DNA of 64,000 nucleotides from Solanum dulcamara (taxonomy: Eukaryota; Streptophyta; Magnoliopsida; Solanales; Solanaceae), in the NCBI RefSeq assembly GCF_947179165.1, contig NC_077248.1:12179256-12243255 (forward strand). Direction: 5' to 3'. The notes under the pieces were generated by a model. The model did no database searches. It was not told where the DNA came from and saw nothing but the letters and a program-made list of their open reading frames with translations. The position numbers and the translations under genes are program-made. This document shows positions 12,567-24,439 of this stretch, piece after piece. The number at the start of each line of letters is the position of its first letter. The stretch's first letter is position 1.

Positions 12567-13468
12567 ATGGAAATGGTTGGCAAGATTGTATGTTTTGTGT
12601 TATTATGCATGGTGGTGGTTACACCCCATGCAGAGGCCATAAGCTGCGGCCAAGTTTCGTCTGGGTTGGCTCCTTGCATCCCTTATCTTACAGGGCGCGG
12701 TCCCCTAGGAAGCTGTTGCGGTGGTGTTAAGAGTCTGTTGGCTGCAGCTCAGACCCCAGCGGACCGGAGGACAGCATGCAGTTGCATAAAATCAGCAGCT
12801 AATGCTGTTAAAGGACTTGATACGGGCAAAACCGCTGGTCTCCCTTATACTTGTGGCGTAAACATTCCTTACGAAATCATCCCATCCATTGACTGCTCCA
12901 AGTACGTTAATTTACTATTTTATACTATGAGATTAAATAATATAGTAATAACATAAAACTGTCTGTTTGATTTGACATAAAATTTTAAAAAAAGAAAATT
13001 AAAATTTATGGTATAAAATTAAATATTAGATATTTGTGTGATAAGTATTTTAAAGTTAATTGTTACTATTAAATATAGAAATGTGTTATTTTTTTAGAAT
13101 TGATTAAAAAAAAAAAGTAAATCATATAACTTTGTAGAGTAATTATTTTGTGATTCAGAATGAACGGTTTCTACTACCAATACTGTCGTAAGTCTAACAT
13201 GTTACATAAGGATGTGTACTTCCATGCGATCAATTAAAGTAAATAATATAACAGTTAATAATTATTTAATTCTAATATTTTATATGACATGGTTAATACC
13301 ATAAAATTAAAGTGTATTTTTGATAGATTCTACACATTTTTATTTTAGATCAAAAGATTTAAAAGTCTTGTTTACTTTTTAAAATTTCGTGCAAATCAAA
13401 AACAAGACAAACAAATTAAACCAAAGAGTGTAACATAAATTGTCTACTAAGTGAGAAGATTATTGTAC

Positions 13469-13567
<99 letters not shown>

Positions 13568-13623
13568 ATAATGTTTCTTGGTTAATTAATGTTGGTTTAA
13601 TGTGAGGATGCAGGGTTGGCTGA
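12567..13623 (+). CDS. LTP1: Type-1 non-specific lipid-transfer protein, gene a, unit A
   Basis: Two exons: 12567-12901 and 13614-13623, with a 712-bp GT-AG intron that ends GATGCAG. The spliced product is 114 aa, the usual LTP1 length. Residues 1-24 form a signal peptide (hydrophobic core, then PHAEA). The mature part has the eight-cysteine motif (C27, C37, C50-C51, C71-x-C73, C96, C110) for four disulphides around a lipid tunnel, plus the TPADR pentapeptide (63-67). The second conserved pentapeptide reads PYEII where family members usually have PYxIS. The second exon encodes only the end of Lys plus Val-Gly-stop. Likely role: secreted lipid carrier in wall, cuticle or defence. Against its duplicate at 36029 it has Ile for Met at 25 and Ser for Gly at 49. 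The intron carries MITE-like sequence and a long (AT)n tract. Confidence 0.93.
13472..13564. repeat. (AT)n microsatellite in the LTP gene a intron, unit A
   Basis: An uninterrupted TA dinucleotide tract of about 93 nt (about 46 units) near the 3' end of the intron, 49 bp before the acceptor. The duplicate in unit B has only about 15 nt, so the tract expanded or contracted strongly after the duplication. Confidence 0.95.
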
Positions 13624-14739
13624 TCCACTACATAATCTGGAAGTAGCTAATTATAAGTAGAAGAATAAAAGGGATCGAAAGAGTTTGATCCTGCTTATGG
13701 ATCCGTTTCTACTTTTTTTTTAATCTCTTACTTTTTGTTATTTTGTGTCTTGTAATGAAACTTTTGTGGTTGGTTGTTCTACCATCCAATCTTCATGTAT
13801 AATACATAATTAATATATACGTCTTACTTTCTTAGCTTTAATCAATATGATCTAGTTAGATCACTAAATTATGTATTTGCAGAATATTCAGTTACGTTAA
13901 TTAAACACGTGTTATTTTATGTTGTCATATTTAATTTATGTACTGAAGAAGTATATGTTCTTAATAAGCAACTATACAAAGAAGCTTTAAGTGCAGAATT
14001 AAGTAAATCAAACATAACAACATGTTTCAATATTTGAAGTCCTTTGGAGGTTCTTTTGGAAAATGGGTTATATTTGTTTGGGTTAAGATAGACAGAGGGT
14101 CGGACATAGATTTCAATTTAAGAATGGATAGTTTTTAAGAAATTTGAATTAATTTGGGATAATTTGCAGGTTTCCGTCCAAATAAGGGTACAAAATATGA
14201 ATAATCACATAGTATAATGAGGTTAAACCTAATTATTAAACGAAAATTGAAGACTACTTTTAACCCTTCTTTTTACAATAGATCCTTGTGATCAGACCCT
14301 TCTCAGAACCCTGCGCATAACGGGAGCTTTAGTGCACCGGACTGCCCTTTTAGGACCAAAACATCACTCAAATATCATTATTTTCTTCCAAAGATACTTA
14401 ACACTTCAAAAGCCTCATTCTCTCCTAATTGACATGTCATGTCATTAAAGCCTCATTTGTTTTAATAATAGACTTATTTTATTCATCAATCTCATTTAAT
14501 TAAAACAATAATCTTATTATTGTTTTCATAAAAATATATTAATTTATTAAGAAGAAATTTTCATACTTGAGAATTTTTTATCATAATACTTTTTTATGCT
14601 ATGAAAAAATATCTTCTTAAAACTTACTATAATGCCATCAATTTTGAATACTTATAAACACATATATTCAAAAAACATATTGATATACAAATCACTCATG
14701 AACGTCAATTACATTGATTAATCATATATTGTATGATGG
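13624..14739. other. 3'UTR and downstream DNA of LTP gene a, unit A
   Basis: The presumed 3'UTR runs to about 13810. It includes the TGTAATGAAAC block shared by all LTP genes here (13751) and a small inverted repeat (GATCCTGCTTATGGATC, 13688-13704). A SINE-like fragment is at 14262-14352. The rest, up to the solo LTR at 14740, is AT-rich with no gene. Confidence 0.55.
14262..14352 (+). mobile_element. SINE 3'-region fragment, unit A
   Basis: The block CCTTGTGATCAGACCCTTCT ... CCCTGCGCATAACGGGAGCT ... TTAGTGCACCGG ... CTGCCCTTTT matches, from memory, the conserved 3' part of solanaceous tRNA-derived SINEs (TS/SolS type). No A and B box region or intact 5' end is visible, so it is truncated. 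Confidence 0.5.
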
Positions 14740-15490
14740 TGTCATGACCCGAATTCGGGTGTGATGGCACTCATCTCAACCCACCAAGACAAGTCAGCCT
14801 AAAACTCAACGGAAAGTAAATGCGGAAGTAATTGAGATAAAACAAGGTTTAACTTAGTCAAAAACAAATAAATAATCTCAAAATCCTCCAAGACTGGTTG
14901 TCACGTGTACAAGCCACTAATACATTACCGAAGTACGAAAGAAAATACAATCACAATGTTTTTGTCTCTAGAATAGGACTAAAACATAATAAAAGAGTAA
15001 GAGGTGTCTACTAGATGAATGTAACATCTACCTCAATACTCGAAATGATAGCCTCGGATGTGTTAGAAAACACTAGGAGATCAAGCTGGTACGGGCTCAC
15101 AACCTACACAAGTGTAGAAGCAAGGGGTGAGTACCAAACAACACGGTACTCAACAAGTGGATAACTAAAACTAATCAAAGCTCAATACATACAAGTACTC
15201 ATGTCATCCCAACCGAACCTCCTTAACTACAACCAGCATAAAACCAGCCCAATTCTACACTCTACACAATAATAATAATATAGTCCACAAATACTCATTA
15301 GTAGTCTCATCAAGTGAGTTATATCAATTCAAGTTCAACATATACAGAGCAATAATGGTAAACACAAATTCACAAATATCAACAAAATGCGATGCAATGC
15401 AATGAGATGATGCATGTCTGTCCTATCGGTATACATCCGCTGAATTACAGTCCGAAACCCATAGGGAATATTTTTGTCCATGTTATCTGT

Positions 15491-15606
15491 CACGGAGCGT
15501 GTGGCCCGTCCCCTCAATATACATATCCTGCCACGGAGCGTGTGGCCCGAACCCTTTATTTCATAATACCTGCCACGAAGCGTGTGGCCTGACCCCTTTG
15601 TTTCAT
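15491..15606. repeat. Minisatellite inside the family-2 LTR, about 41-42 bp x 3
   Basis: Three units each start CACGGAGCGTGTGGCC (the third is CACGAAGCGTGTGGCC) and include the near-palindrome CCACGGAGCGTGTGG. The same array occurs at about 41184-41290 and 57547-57650 in the other family-2 LTRs, so it belongs to the LTR. Confidence 0.8.
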
Positions 15607-15665
15607 ATCATTTTCAGTCTTAGTGCAGTATGTCAGAACTAATGTAATCAATAAATGTTCATATG

Positions 15666-17983
15666 TGTAACATCCCCTAAAAACGTTGTATACGATGTTT
15701 CAATTTTTGCCTAAACATGATACAACCTCTGTATTTTGGTCATAACCTTTCATATGAATATCCAAATTGAGTGATTCAAATTTCTGCGTAACCACAAGAT
15801 CATTACCTACAACTTTTATGAAGACCATATTTTAAGATTCGGATGTTAAGTAGGTCAAATAAATTAATATTTGTAAGGTAGGATGTTGTGACGGAAATGA
15901 GTGTTTATAGAAGAAAAATCATATCTCACTGTAGGTTTATCCAAATTGGTTGATTCTTGAACTATATGAAACTAGACTTCCATATCTACAATTCTTATGA
16001 AAACACCAAATCCTAATAAGGAATTTATCTTATTCAAACGCAGCTCCCAAAAAGAGTATTCTGTCAAAGATAACTCATTCACCTACCATAGAAAGATCTA
16101 GATACATTTGACATCACTCATGACATAAATTGTCCTCCATTTAACATCATCCATGACATCAATATATTCCACTAAATTTTCAGATTCTTTTTATAATTAT
16201 TTTATTTATTGTTAGGTCCCTCTTTCCCACCTATAAATACCCACCTTATTTCCTTATTTTATTCATCAAGCTTTCTCAAGCAAATCTTCTCTCTATACAC
16301 TTCTTTACACATTCTCAAATATAGTTTTAGTTCTTAGTAGTGAAGAAATACTATTCCGGTGATTCATATACTCCGGGTAGTACACAAAACATTCCGGCAA
16401 GGAGAGAAGCTAGGACTCAAGAATGTTCATTAAGTCTTTCGGTACCAACTAAAGCTTCGGTTTCCAGGTATGTAAGGCTTCAATGAGGGTATTCCTTCCA
16501 CTCTCATGCCTAAATTATTTTGATTATATGATAAATTATGTTTATTTTCTTTAAGCTCTACTCTAAGTTATGTGGTTGTTTATCCATGGGTTCTTCCACC
16601 CATGTAGTCCAAAAACTCTTTCAATTATGTCTTTTGATTTCAAGTAATATTTTTGTTATGGTAATTTTATTTTTACTTAATAGTATGAATCATGGTTAAA
16701 CTAATGATTATTGATCTATTTTGATACAACATAATTTCATATGTATGAATTGATGGATTGCAAGTAATTTATTTATTTATATTTTTAAAGGTTCTTAAAA
16801 TTCATGGTGGGTTGTCTAAAGCATGACTTTTAATTAATGGATTCCAAAGTATTTATGTATATTTATTTACATACATGTTTTCAAGTTGAAGTGATTTGAA
16901 CCCACCTAGTTTTACTATGTTTTTAATAAAGTTTGACTTGAAAGCTTTGACTCCAAATGAATGTTCATAAAAGCAATATCTATGATAAAAAGGGAGTCTT
17001 ATGAAATAAAAGAATGATGAAATGATATGAATGATGAATTCTTTTTGCAATAAGGAAAATTCTTGCATATTTGAATTACCAAATGTTTTAATGAGTTATT
17101 CTACCGAATATGATATTTTGAATTCTCAAGCTATATGTTATGACTATTTTAAAGTATTAAACTATTCCGTGGGATTGACTTAGCACCGAATGGGTCATTG
17201 AGGTGGGATTCGGTAAGAGAATCCTAGTAGCAACCCCTTGTCTCATTAACTATGTGCCAACATAGGAGCCCTTGTAGGCTTAGGCTAATGGATCCATGAA
17301 TGCCCATAAAGTTAAAGTTAAAGAAATGAATGAAGTTGACGGAGTTCTACCTGGCAAGTAGTCTCCCCGGCCAACGTAGGGGGTTATGTTGGATTCCATG
17401 TAATAGCTCACATGGTCTTAAATGTCGGTTATGGTTAATTTCCCACAAAATGAATGTTTTAAAGGATATATATATGATTTATTATGCATACATTAAATTA
17501 TATTCCATATTACATAAATATTTTAATGTTTCCTCAATGTTCATGCATCCTTACATACTTAGTATATTCAAAGTACTAACGCATACTCTTTTTCCTACAT
17601 GATATCACCATGTAGGGATCAGTGCTCCTCCTCGTTCTCCTCCACGTGGCTAGTTGAGACTTCGTTTGAAGACTACTTTTGGTGAGTTCCCATGTTCCGG
17701 GAACAATACTCCTTTATCTTTCTAGTTTATGATATGTTAAGATATTTTACTATGAAATTTCTTCTATTATGATTGAGGGTGAGCTAGGGACTTGTCTTAG
17801 CCCATTAAATCTAATAGTTAGAGGTATTGTTGGACATATGTAAGTTGAAGATTTATTATGATTTCCGCTTGTTTATCAACATTACCTATGAAAGGCTAAA
17901 AAAATGCTAAGAGGCTTGATTGAGGTACTTTCGGGTACCTCATTCGCCATGTCACGTCTAGGTCCTAGGCTTGGGTCATGACA
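15666..17983 (+). mobile_element. Solo LTR, family 1, nested in the family-2 LTR, unit A only
   Basis: It begins TGTAACATCCCC and ends GGGTCATGACA, flanked on both sides by ATATG (perfect 5-bp target duplication). The uninterrupted sequence CATATGATTCACG is seen at the equivalent place in unit B (near 41351), which proves an insertion. It is 2318 bp with no internal region. It is absent from unit B, so it arrived after the 23-kb duplication. Confidence 0.9.
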
Positions 17984-19224
17984 ATATGATTCACGATAAT
18001 AACATGATAACAACAATAATTTTTTCTATCTCATATCAACAGTCATTTCACATGTCCAAATAAATCCATAATCTCATCACATCAATTCCACCAATACATG
18101 TTATTAGATCATCATTTTATACCCCTCATCTCCATTTTTAAGGCCAATCATATAGTCAATAAGCCAGTCCAATTTTCATTACTCCCTAGTGCACATAATA
18201 AGGAAATACAAGCATCTACAAGCTTAAACTGAGATTTAGAAATTCACTTGCCTCAACTAATCAAACAATCACTCCGGAATTGAGCCTTCCCCTTTTGTTG
18301 GACTTCCAAATTAATGTAATCTAGTCAAATAGATAATCACAAAAAGATTTCAAAACTAACAACACCCGTATTACTATATATCTAGCCTAGACCCAAAAAT
18401 GCACACAATTCTATAATCAAATTTCTAATCGTGATACCACCTAACATGTCAACTCCCATATTTTTTTTTCGAATTTCAAGACTAAGGTTCAGTTTCAGTT
18501 CCTCCAAATATCATAAATCTACTGATATTCATATAATACAATACTCTTGCTATTTAATTACAGATCTCAATATATTAAAGCTTAATTTATAATGTGATAA
18601 CAAAATAAAATTATTGACAATTGAAGCCACCTGGTTTACGAAACCAGTGGCGAGAATTGACCAGAAGTGCAAAACTTGCCATTCATGGCGTTTACTTCCT
18701 TTTCAATCATTGGAAAAATCATTACCAATCTTTGCCTTATCATTGGCAATGATTGTCCCACTAATATTCTTTCATTCTAGGTCCAAAAACTCAAGACAAA
18801 AGCACTCAAATTTGTATTCATTTACTTCTTCTTTTTTTTCTTTTCAACCTAGAATTATAATACTAATTCCTTACTCATATATGTAGCCATCAATCTAAGT
18901 AGAAAACATAATCGACTCTTACCTGAAGCGTTCGCCGAAGCCACAATGAAAGTTCAATTCCTTTAGTTTGAGGGTTTGAGAAATTAATTGTGTTATAAAA
19001 AAACAATAACCTTTTTTAACTTATTTCAATAAATAGGTCAAGTGGTATATGGAATTAAATAAACTATTAATTTGATCCACCAATTAAATTAATTCTCTAA
19101 AATTATCCATCAACTAATTAACCGAGGTTACCGAAAGGTCCAAAATTTCAACTTACATTTACGAAAAGGGTCTTCTACGAAAGGAGGAGGACTCGTTCTC
19201 AAAATGACCTAACGGGTCATTACA

Positions 19225-21600
19225 GATGGATCAATAATATTAAATGTCAATTACCTATTAAAAAGAAATTAATTGTGTACTTTGAAATTCATAGTTACAG
19301 TATTATCATTTTTGAAAATAAAAATAGAAAGCGAATAATATTTTATATTAGAAAATAAAATTTTGATCTTTATTAATAAGCATATTAATCTCGTATAATG
19401 TGTGAATAATCGAATTTAAATAGATAATTCAATTTATTATTAGTTGTGTTTCGTGAGTTTAGGATGAAAAGAATATATATTGGTGGTTAATTGTATGATA
19501 AGATAAAATATAATATAATAGTAATAAAAGAATAAAAATTTATAATGGTCTTTTAATTGGGTGTGGGCATGGGGCTATCAATATGGATCGGGGCAGATAG
19601 GAGAAAAAAGATGGGTTGAAATTTAAATTTGTCCAATAGAAAGATGTCACGTAATAATTAATAACAATAATAATTAAAAAAAATAAAAGGTTGTTAGTTT
19701 TAGGGGTAAAAATGGACCAAAAAGGTAGAATGAGGGGTATTTTTGGCCCAATAGATGGATGAGGGGTATATTTAAACCTTTTCGGATAGTACATGAGTAT
19801 TTTTGGCCCTTTTTCAGTATTTTTATTTATTCATATTTGACTTAATATATTCTTTAAAAAATAGAAGAATAATTTTATTATATCATTCTATTAATTATTT
19901 TTTTCATTCTGTTTTACCTAATATTATTTGATTTAGTATGGTATTTAAGAGGAAAAAAAAACTTTTGAAACTTATGGTCTAAAATAATTCTTAGATTTTT
20001 ATGTGTTTGTAAATCATTTCATTAAGGGTAAAAGTGAAATTTTAGAATTAAATTGTTTCTAATTATAGTAAAGTCAAATTCTTTTTGAAATGGATTAAAA
20101 AAAAAAAGGATGTCACATAAAATAGAACAAAAAGAGTATAAGTTATTGGAAAATGAATACTCTCTAATTCAATTTATTGTTCTACCTTTTTTCTTTAGTA
20201 TGTTTTAAAAAAATGTTTTATTCATAGTTAGTAATTTTTTAATTCTAACTTTTCGCCTAATATATTTAAAATCATAAAATTAAAGAGAATTTTAATATAT
20301 TTAACATATTTATAATATCAGACGATCAAATTCAAAAGGCTTCTTTACTTTTTTAAATTTCGTATCAAATCATAAGAGGTCAAACAAAATTGAAACGGGA
20401 AAACTTACCACAAACCAACATTGTCAGTCGATTTATTAAATAAAATATTTTTTTATATTTATTTAATTAAAAATAAATGAAAATTTAAATAAACTTATGG
20501 ACAATGTCAGTTTTTTTTTTTAAAAAAAATCTCGACTTTGTATGTCGGTTTATGATATTTATATTTTTTTTCCCAAAAAAAATGTACAAAATCGATGAAA
20601 AATTGTGTGAAAACAAAAGAGGGACATCCCTTGGTTTCAATCCGCTCCACTTCGATCCATATAGATCCGCGCCGCATAAATCCATCCAGCATAATTTTTT
20701 TGTTATTTTCTTTTTTAATTGAGTTTAATATGAAAAATAAAATTCATAATTTTTTTTGTTAATTAACATCTCAATAACTCATTAATTATTACTAGTTAAC
20801 ATTTCAACAATTGTTTCTTAATCGCTAATTAACTCTAATTAACATTTGTCTAGTTTAAGTTTTTTTTAAAAGTTAAAATTAAAGTCAAAGTTTAAGATAA
20901 AAATTTATATTTTTTTATTTTTACTAATTACAAAGATTTAATTTTCTTCGGGTTCCTAATTGATACCTTAAACTCTCATAAATCCGCAACCCGCCTTGCC
21001 CCGCATTAATTTTAATAATAATTACTTCAATCCGCCCCACCCCGCCTAGCTCTAAACCCGTCCTGCCTCACCCATTGCTATCCCTGGGTCTCTATAGAGA
21101 TATCGCTTTTGTTTGAGAATGCCTTTGTCCATATTATATTTTAACATATTTTTTAAAAAAATAATTAAATAAAATAATTAATTTACTATATTAATTTTAG
21201 ATGTAATAAATTTAATATTTTGAAAAAATAACTATAGATAATAATAAGGATAAATTAAAAATTAAGTGATGAATTATCTTTTGATTTTTTAAATTAAATA
21301 ATTAAAATGTAAATATTTATTTTTAATATAGTGGATAAGTACAAGTGCAAGACATCAGTAATTTCAGCAATTTTAAATAAATTTATAGTTTTCTTTTAAT
21401 ACTAATCCTATTATTAAATAATCACATAAAATACTAGTAATTAAATTTATATTATTAAAACACAATAATAAAATAAATATTTTTTAAAAAAAAGTGTGCG
21501 TCCAATATAAGTCATAAAATGAAACGGTGAGAGTAATATGTGTAACCTCGAAAAGCGTTATTGAATTTAGCCTCAATATGTGTACCGGTCATTAATTAAT
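19225..21600. other. AT-rich DNA with MITE pieces upstream of LTP gene b, unit A
   Basis: No gene. It holds a GGGGTATTTTTGGCCC-type block (19690-19820) common in Solanaceae repeats and a Stowaway-like MITE (19898-20136). GC-rich words (CCGCCCCACCCCGCC, CCCATTGCTATCCCTG, 20985-21090) resemble the end of another hAT-type MITE. A 137-bp stretch (21161-21297) is missing from unit B. Open frames on both strands near 20485-20720 are chance. The unit B equivalent is 42597-44830. Confidence 0.45.
19898..20136. mobile_element. Stowaway-like MITE, unit A
   Basis: TA flanks, with ends TTTTTTTCATTCTGTTTTA and AAAATAGAACAAAAAGAG forming an imperfect inverted repeat. Internal words match other decayed Stowaway copies here (ACTTTTGAAACTTATGGTCT, GGATGTCACATAAAATAG). 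Confidence 0.45.
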
Positions 21601-21707
21601 CACTTCCTATTTTCCCTCTATAAATACTCAAAAGGTCTCACTGGCTTTTGCACCCAACAAACACAATACATTTGCAATATCCTTCAATTCACTACTACTC
21701 TAGCTAT
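21600..21707 (+). promoter_or_regulatory. Core promoter and 5'UTR of LTP gene b, unit A
   Basis: TATAAATA at 21619-21626 is preceded by ACTTCCTATTTTCCCTC and followed by AAGGTCTCACT, the same block seen before gene a. Sequence further upstream differs from gene a, so expression control may have diverged outside the core. Confidence 0.6.
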
Positions 21708-22360
21708 ATGGAAATGGTAGGCAAAATTTCATGCATTGTTATTTTGTGCATGGTGGTGGTTGCACCCCATGCAGAGGCATTGACATGTGGTCAGGTTACA
21801 TCTAGCGTGGCTCCTTGCCTCCCTTATCTTACGGGCCGTGGCCCTCTAGGAGACTGTTGTGGCGGAATCAAGGGTCTATTGGGTGCAGCCAAGACTCCAG
21901 CGGATCGAAAGACAGCATGTACTTGTCTAAAATCAGCCGCTAAAGCTATGAAGGGCATTGATGCGGGCAAAGCCGCTGGTCTCCCTACAGCTTGTGGCGT
22001 AAACATTCCTTACAAGATTAGCCCTTCCACTGACTGCTCTAAGTATGTTATTAACCTTCTTTTCTTCTAAATACTTATTTTATTATGCTACCATTGGTAA
22101 TTAAATTGATTTGCAATAACAAATCTAATAAATTAGAAATTTTTCATGTATAAATAATTTAAAATATATAGTGCTTTCATTTTTAAATATGTAAATTTTA
22201 TTTCAAATATCTTAAAACTAAAGTTAAATTATTTGCTCCTTGAAATTTGAAACGTGTCACATTTTGGCTGATATGTTTAACGATCACTCCTATTATACAT
22301 AACCATGTCGTGCTAATATACTTGGTTAATGTGGTAATTAATATATGCAGGGTCCAGTAA
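21708..22360 (+). CDS. LTP1: Type-1 non-specific lipid-transfer protein, gene b, unit A
   Basis: Exon 1 is 21708-22042 and exon 2 is 22351-22360, with a 308-bp GT-AG intron ending TATATGCAG. The start is the ATG of MEMVGK, because the longer upstream frame has no ATG. The spliced protein is 114 aa and ends DCSKVQ. It has a signal peptide (1-24, ending PHAEA) and eight cysteines at 27, 37, 50, 51, 71, 73, 96 and 110. The pentapeptides TPADR and PYKIS both match the family consensus, so gene b is more canonical than gene a. Secretion and lipid binding in the apoplast are expected from the family. Residue 49, next to the central Cys-Cys pair, is Asp, while its duplicate at 44937 has the usual Gly. 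Confidence 0.95.
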
Positions 22361-23940
22361 GGCTAATCAGTGCAATATGGAAGTAGCTAGCTAGAGTATC
22401 ATGAGGAGAAGAATAAAGATGGCGTGGAGTTAGTTTGATCCTGTTTGTGGATCTAGCTATTTTGTGGGTCTTTAATTTGGAGTCATATTTAGTTAAGAGT
22501 GTTGTAATGAAACATTTGGGGTTACTTACGTTGTATTACAATCCAAATCTTTCATAATAATACGTTATTTTACTACTATCTTATTTAGTTCATAATAATT
22601 CTTAATTTTACTATCTTATTTAGTTCATTTCTCTCGAGAGAGATATTATTGAACTATCAAAGACTGAGAACCTATACCTATATGTTGTATAACAAATTGC
22701 AAATTAATTTAAAGGAAGACAAATAACAAAGTACTTATTTCCTTGTTTATTTTTACTTTACTTTACACACCTCTTAAAAATAATAATAAATAAAATATAT
22801 TTATATTTTATCATATCATATTAATAGTGTGTAGTTTTTAATGGTGAGGAATGAATACTACATATAAAACAAAAATATTTTTCTCATAATATAATAAAAT
22901 AATCAAAAACACACCTACATTATTCATTTTTTCCGAGTTTTATACCTAAATTATTGGAAAAATGAGTTTCATACTTAAAATATCACTTATTAGTTTGAGA
23001 AACACACATCAGTAGTGTATTTAATACACTGTCTACTTTCTCTATTTTTTTGAAAAAAAAACTTGCCTCGTGGCATTCCACATGGATAAAATATTACACT
23101 TTGACAAAAATTAAATAAACTATTAATATTAGTTAAAAGTTAAATACTAAATTATTTCTATCACTTTTTGGGTGGGAGATAGTAATGTTTTATTCTTTAA
23201 TTTTAACTAATTCTAATAATTTATTTAATTTTTGTTAAGGTGAAATGTTTTAAGAGTGTAGTATACACACCATGATTAGAGTAGAATAAAAGAGATGTGT
23301 TTCTCAAACTAAAAAGTAATAGTTTAGGTACGAAATTCACACTCTCAATAGTTTAGGTATGAAACTCAAAAAAAAAGGATAGTGCAGGTGTGTTTTTGAT
23401 ATTTAGTGCAGGTGTGTTTTTGATACTTATCTCTTTATTTTTTAAATTTCTTATTTAGTGTTCGGTATTCACATTGGATCTTCAATTAAATTCGAATAGC
23501 TCACTATAGGTCCATTTGAGGGTGATACTCTCAACAAAATTTTCTCTAAGATTCAAATTCAATAATTTTAATTAAAAATGAAATAATCTCACTACTATAC
23601 CATCCATGTTGATAATAAAAGTGATAATTGAAATGGAAGTTGGAGACTAAGGAGCAGTGGCGGTCCCAATAAATATTTTGCCCCAAGACATATTCAGAGT
23701 CAACTCAGAAAGATTTTTGCATTGATATTCCTTAAAATACTTTTATCTCAGAATAATTAAAATAAAATTGATTAATCTCTTTTTATGAATCGGAGGGAGT
23801 ATTAGATCAAACTATTAACTTTCTCTTGCCAAGTTAGGAGTTATTATTAAAAGTAACATATTTGTGTCTAATATAATTTTCTCAAATTTGATGAGCCCTC
23901 TAAACATACTTGAAAGGTCTTTAATGTTTAAAGATATAAG
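22361..23940. other. 3' flank of LTP gene b with a fold-back element, unit A
   Basis: The 3'UTR includes the TGTAATGAAACATT block (22503). A fold-back MITE-like element occupies 22902-23424. Otherwise AT-rich with no gene. The unit B equivalent is 45590-47170. Confidence 0.5.
22902..23424. mobile_element. Fold-back MITE-like element, unit A
   Basis: The left arm starts ATCAAAAACACACCTACATT and runs through GAGTTTCATACTTAAAATAT and GTTTGAGAAACACACATC. The right arm carries the complements: GATGTGTTTCTCAAACTAA, GGTATGAAACTC and GTGCAGGTGTGTTTTTGAT. The terminal word GTGCAGGTGTGTTTTTGAT occurs twice in a row at the right end (23382-23400 and 23406-23424). It has no coding capacity. Confidence 0.65.
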
Positions 23941-24439
23941 GGAAAATAGTCAAAAAAAGTTCTTAAACTATTTGAAATGAATAAAAATGTTATTTATTTA
24001 TAATTTGGTCTAAAAATACTCTTGCTGTCAATATTTTAGTTCAGAAATGTTTTTATTTTTATTTAATGGGTTAAAATGCCCTTTTTCAAATAAATATTTT
24101 TTTTTTGAACACATTTTATTCCTAATAATATTTCTTTTATTAGCAAATGTTTATTCTACTTCAATTAGAAAAAAATTAAAAATATTTCTTATTTTATTAT
24201 AATTATTTTTAATTGTTATTTGAATAAAAATTAATGATTTATTTATGATGATCTTATATATATGAGATATATTATCCGTTAAAACTTAGAGTACATGAAA
24301 TTATTCTATTTTAATTAATAAAATGAGATTACGAAGAATAAAATAATTTCTACATTTTTATTACTTAAATATTTAAAAAGAAAGAAAACAAGAATAGAAT
24401 TTCTTAAAAATAATATTTTTATAAGGAACAAGATTTGTT
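23941..24439. mobile_element. Left arm and centre of a fold-back element, cut by the duplication edge, unit A
   Basis: It has the same left arm (GGGAAAATAGTCAAAAAAAG, CTTAAACTATTTGAAATGAA) as the complete element at 47171-47940 but stops at 24439, where filler DNA starts. The right arm is absent. Confidence 0.55.

Larger units (their letters stand above)
14740..19224 (+). mobile_element. Solo LTR, family 2 (TGTCATGACCC), with a nested LTR, unit A
   Basis: It begins TGTCATGACCCGAATTCGGG and ends GGGTCATTACA, with a perfect 5-bp target duplication GATGG on both sides. The ends form an imperfect 11-bp inverted repeat. Removing the nested element 15666-17983 and its extra ATATG leaves about 2162 bp, matching the uninterrupted copy at 56808 (2174 bp). 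There is no internal retrotransposon region. It includes a three-unit minisatellite (15491-15606). Frames within it are not genes. Confidence 0.88.
1418..24439 (+). repeat. Tandem segmental duplication, unit A (about 23 kb)
   Basis: From TTCACATTTAATGTC to AACAAGATTTGTT this unit is repeated in direct orientation at 24883-47676, with near-identity over most lines. Differences seen include point changes, small indels, an (AT)n length change, a 137-bp indel, and one nested LTR unique to each unit. It contains two nsLTP genes, a DUF1985-type pseudogene, solo LTRs and several MITEs. Confidence 0.95.

Noticed and set aside
12567..12956. 129-codon uninterrupted LTP frame
   Set aside because: The last 17 codons are intron sequence after the GTACGT donor. 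Splicing to 13614 gives the canonical 114-residue LTP.
13416..13628. Minus-strand frame with an IYIYIY run
   Set aside because: It is a translation of the (AT)n microsatellite.
18614..18886. 90-codon frame in the family-2 LTR (also at 41981)
   Set aside because: It is absent from the third family-2 copy at 56808 in intact form, has no domain, and lies in LTR sequence.
20485..20722. Overlapping frames on both strands
   Set aside because: They come from A/T-run-rich, nearly self-complementary MITE-like DNA. There is no codon bias or domain.
21824..22006. Minus-strand frame opposite LTP exon 1 (also at 45053)
   Set aside because: It is a shadow of the LTP coding strand.
21648..22070. 140-codon LTP frame beginning upstream of MEMVGK
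   Set aside because: The extra 20 upstream codons have no ATG and lie in the 5'UTR, and the 3' end runs into the intron.
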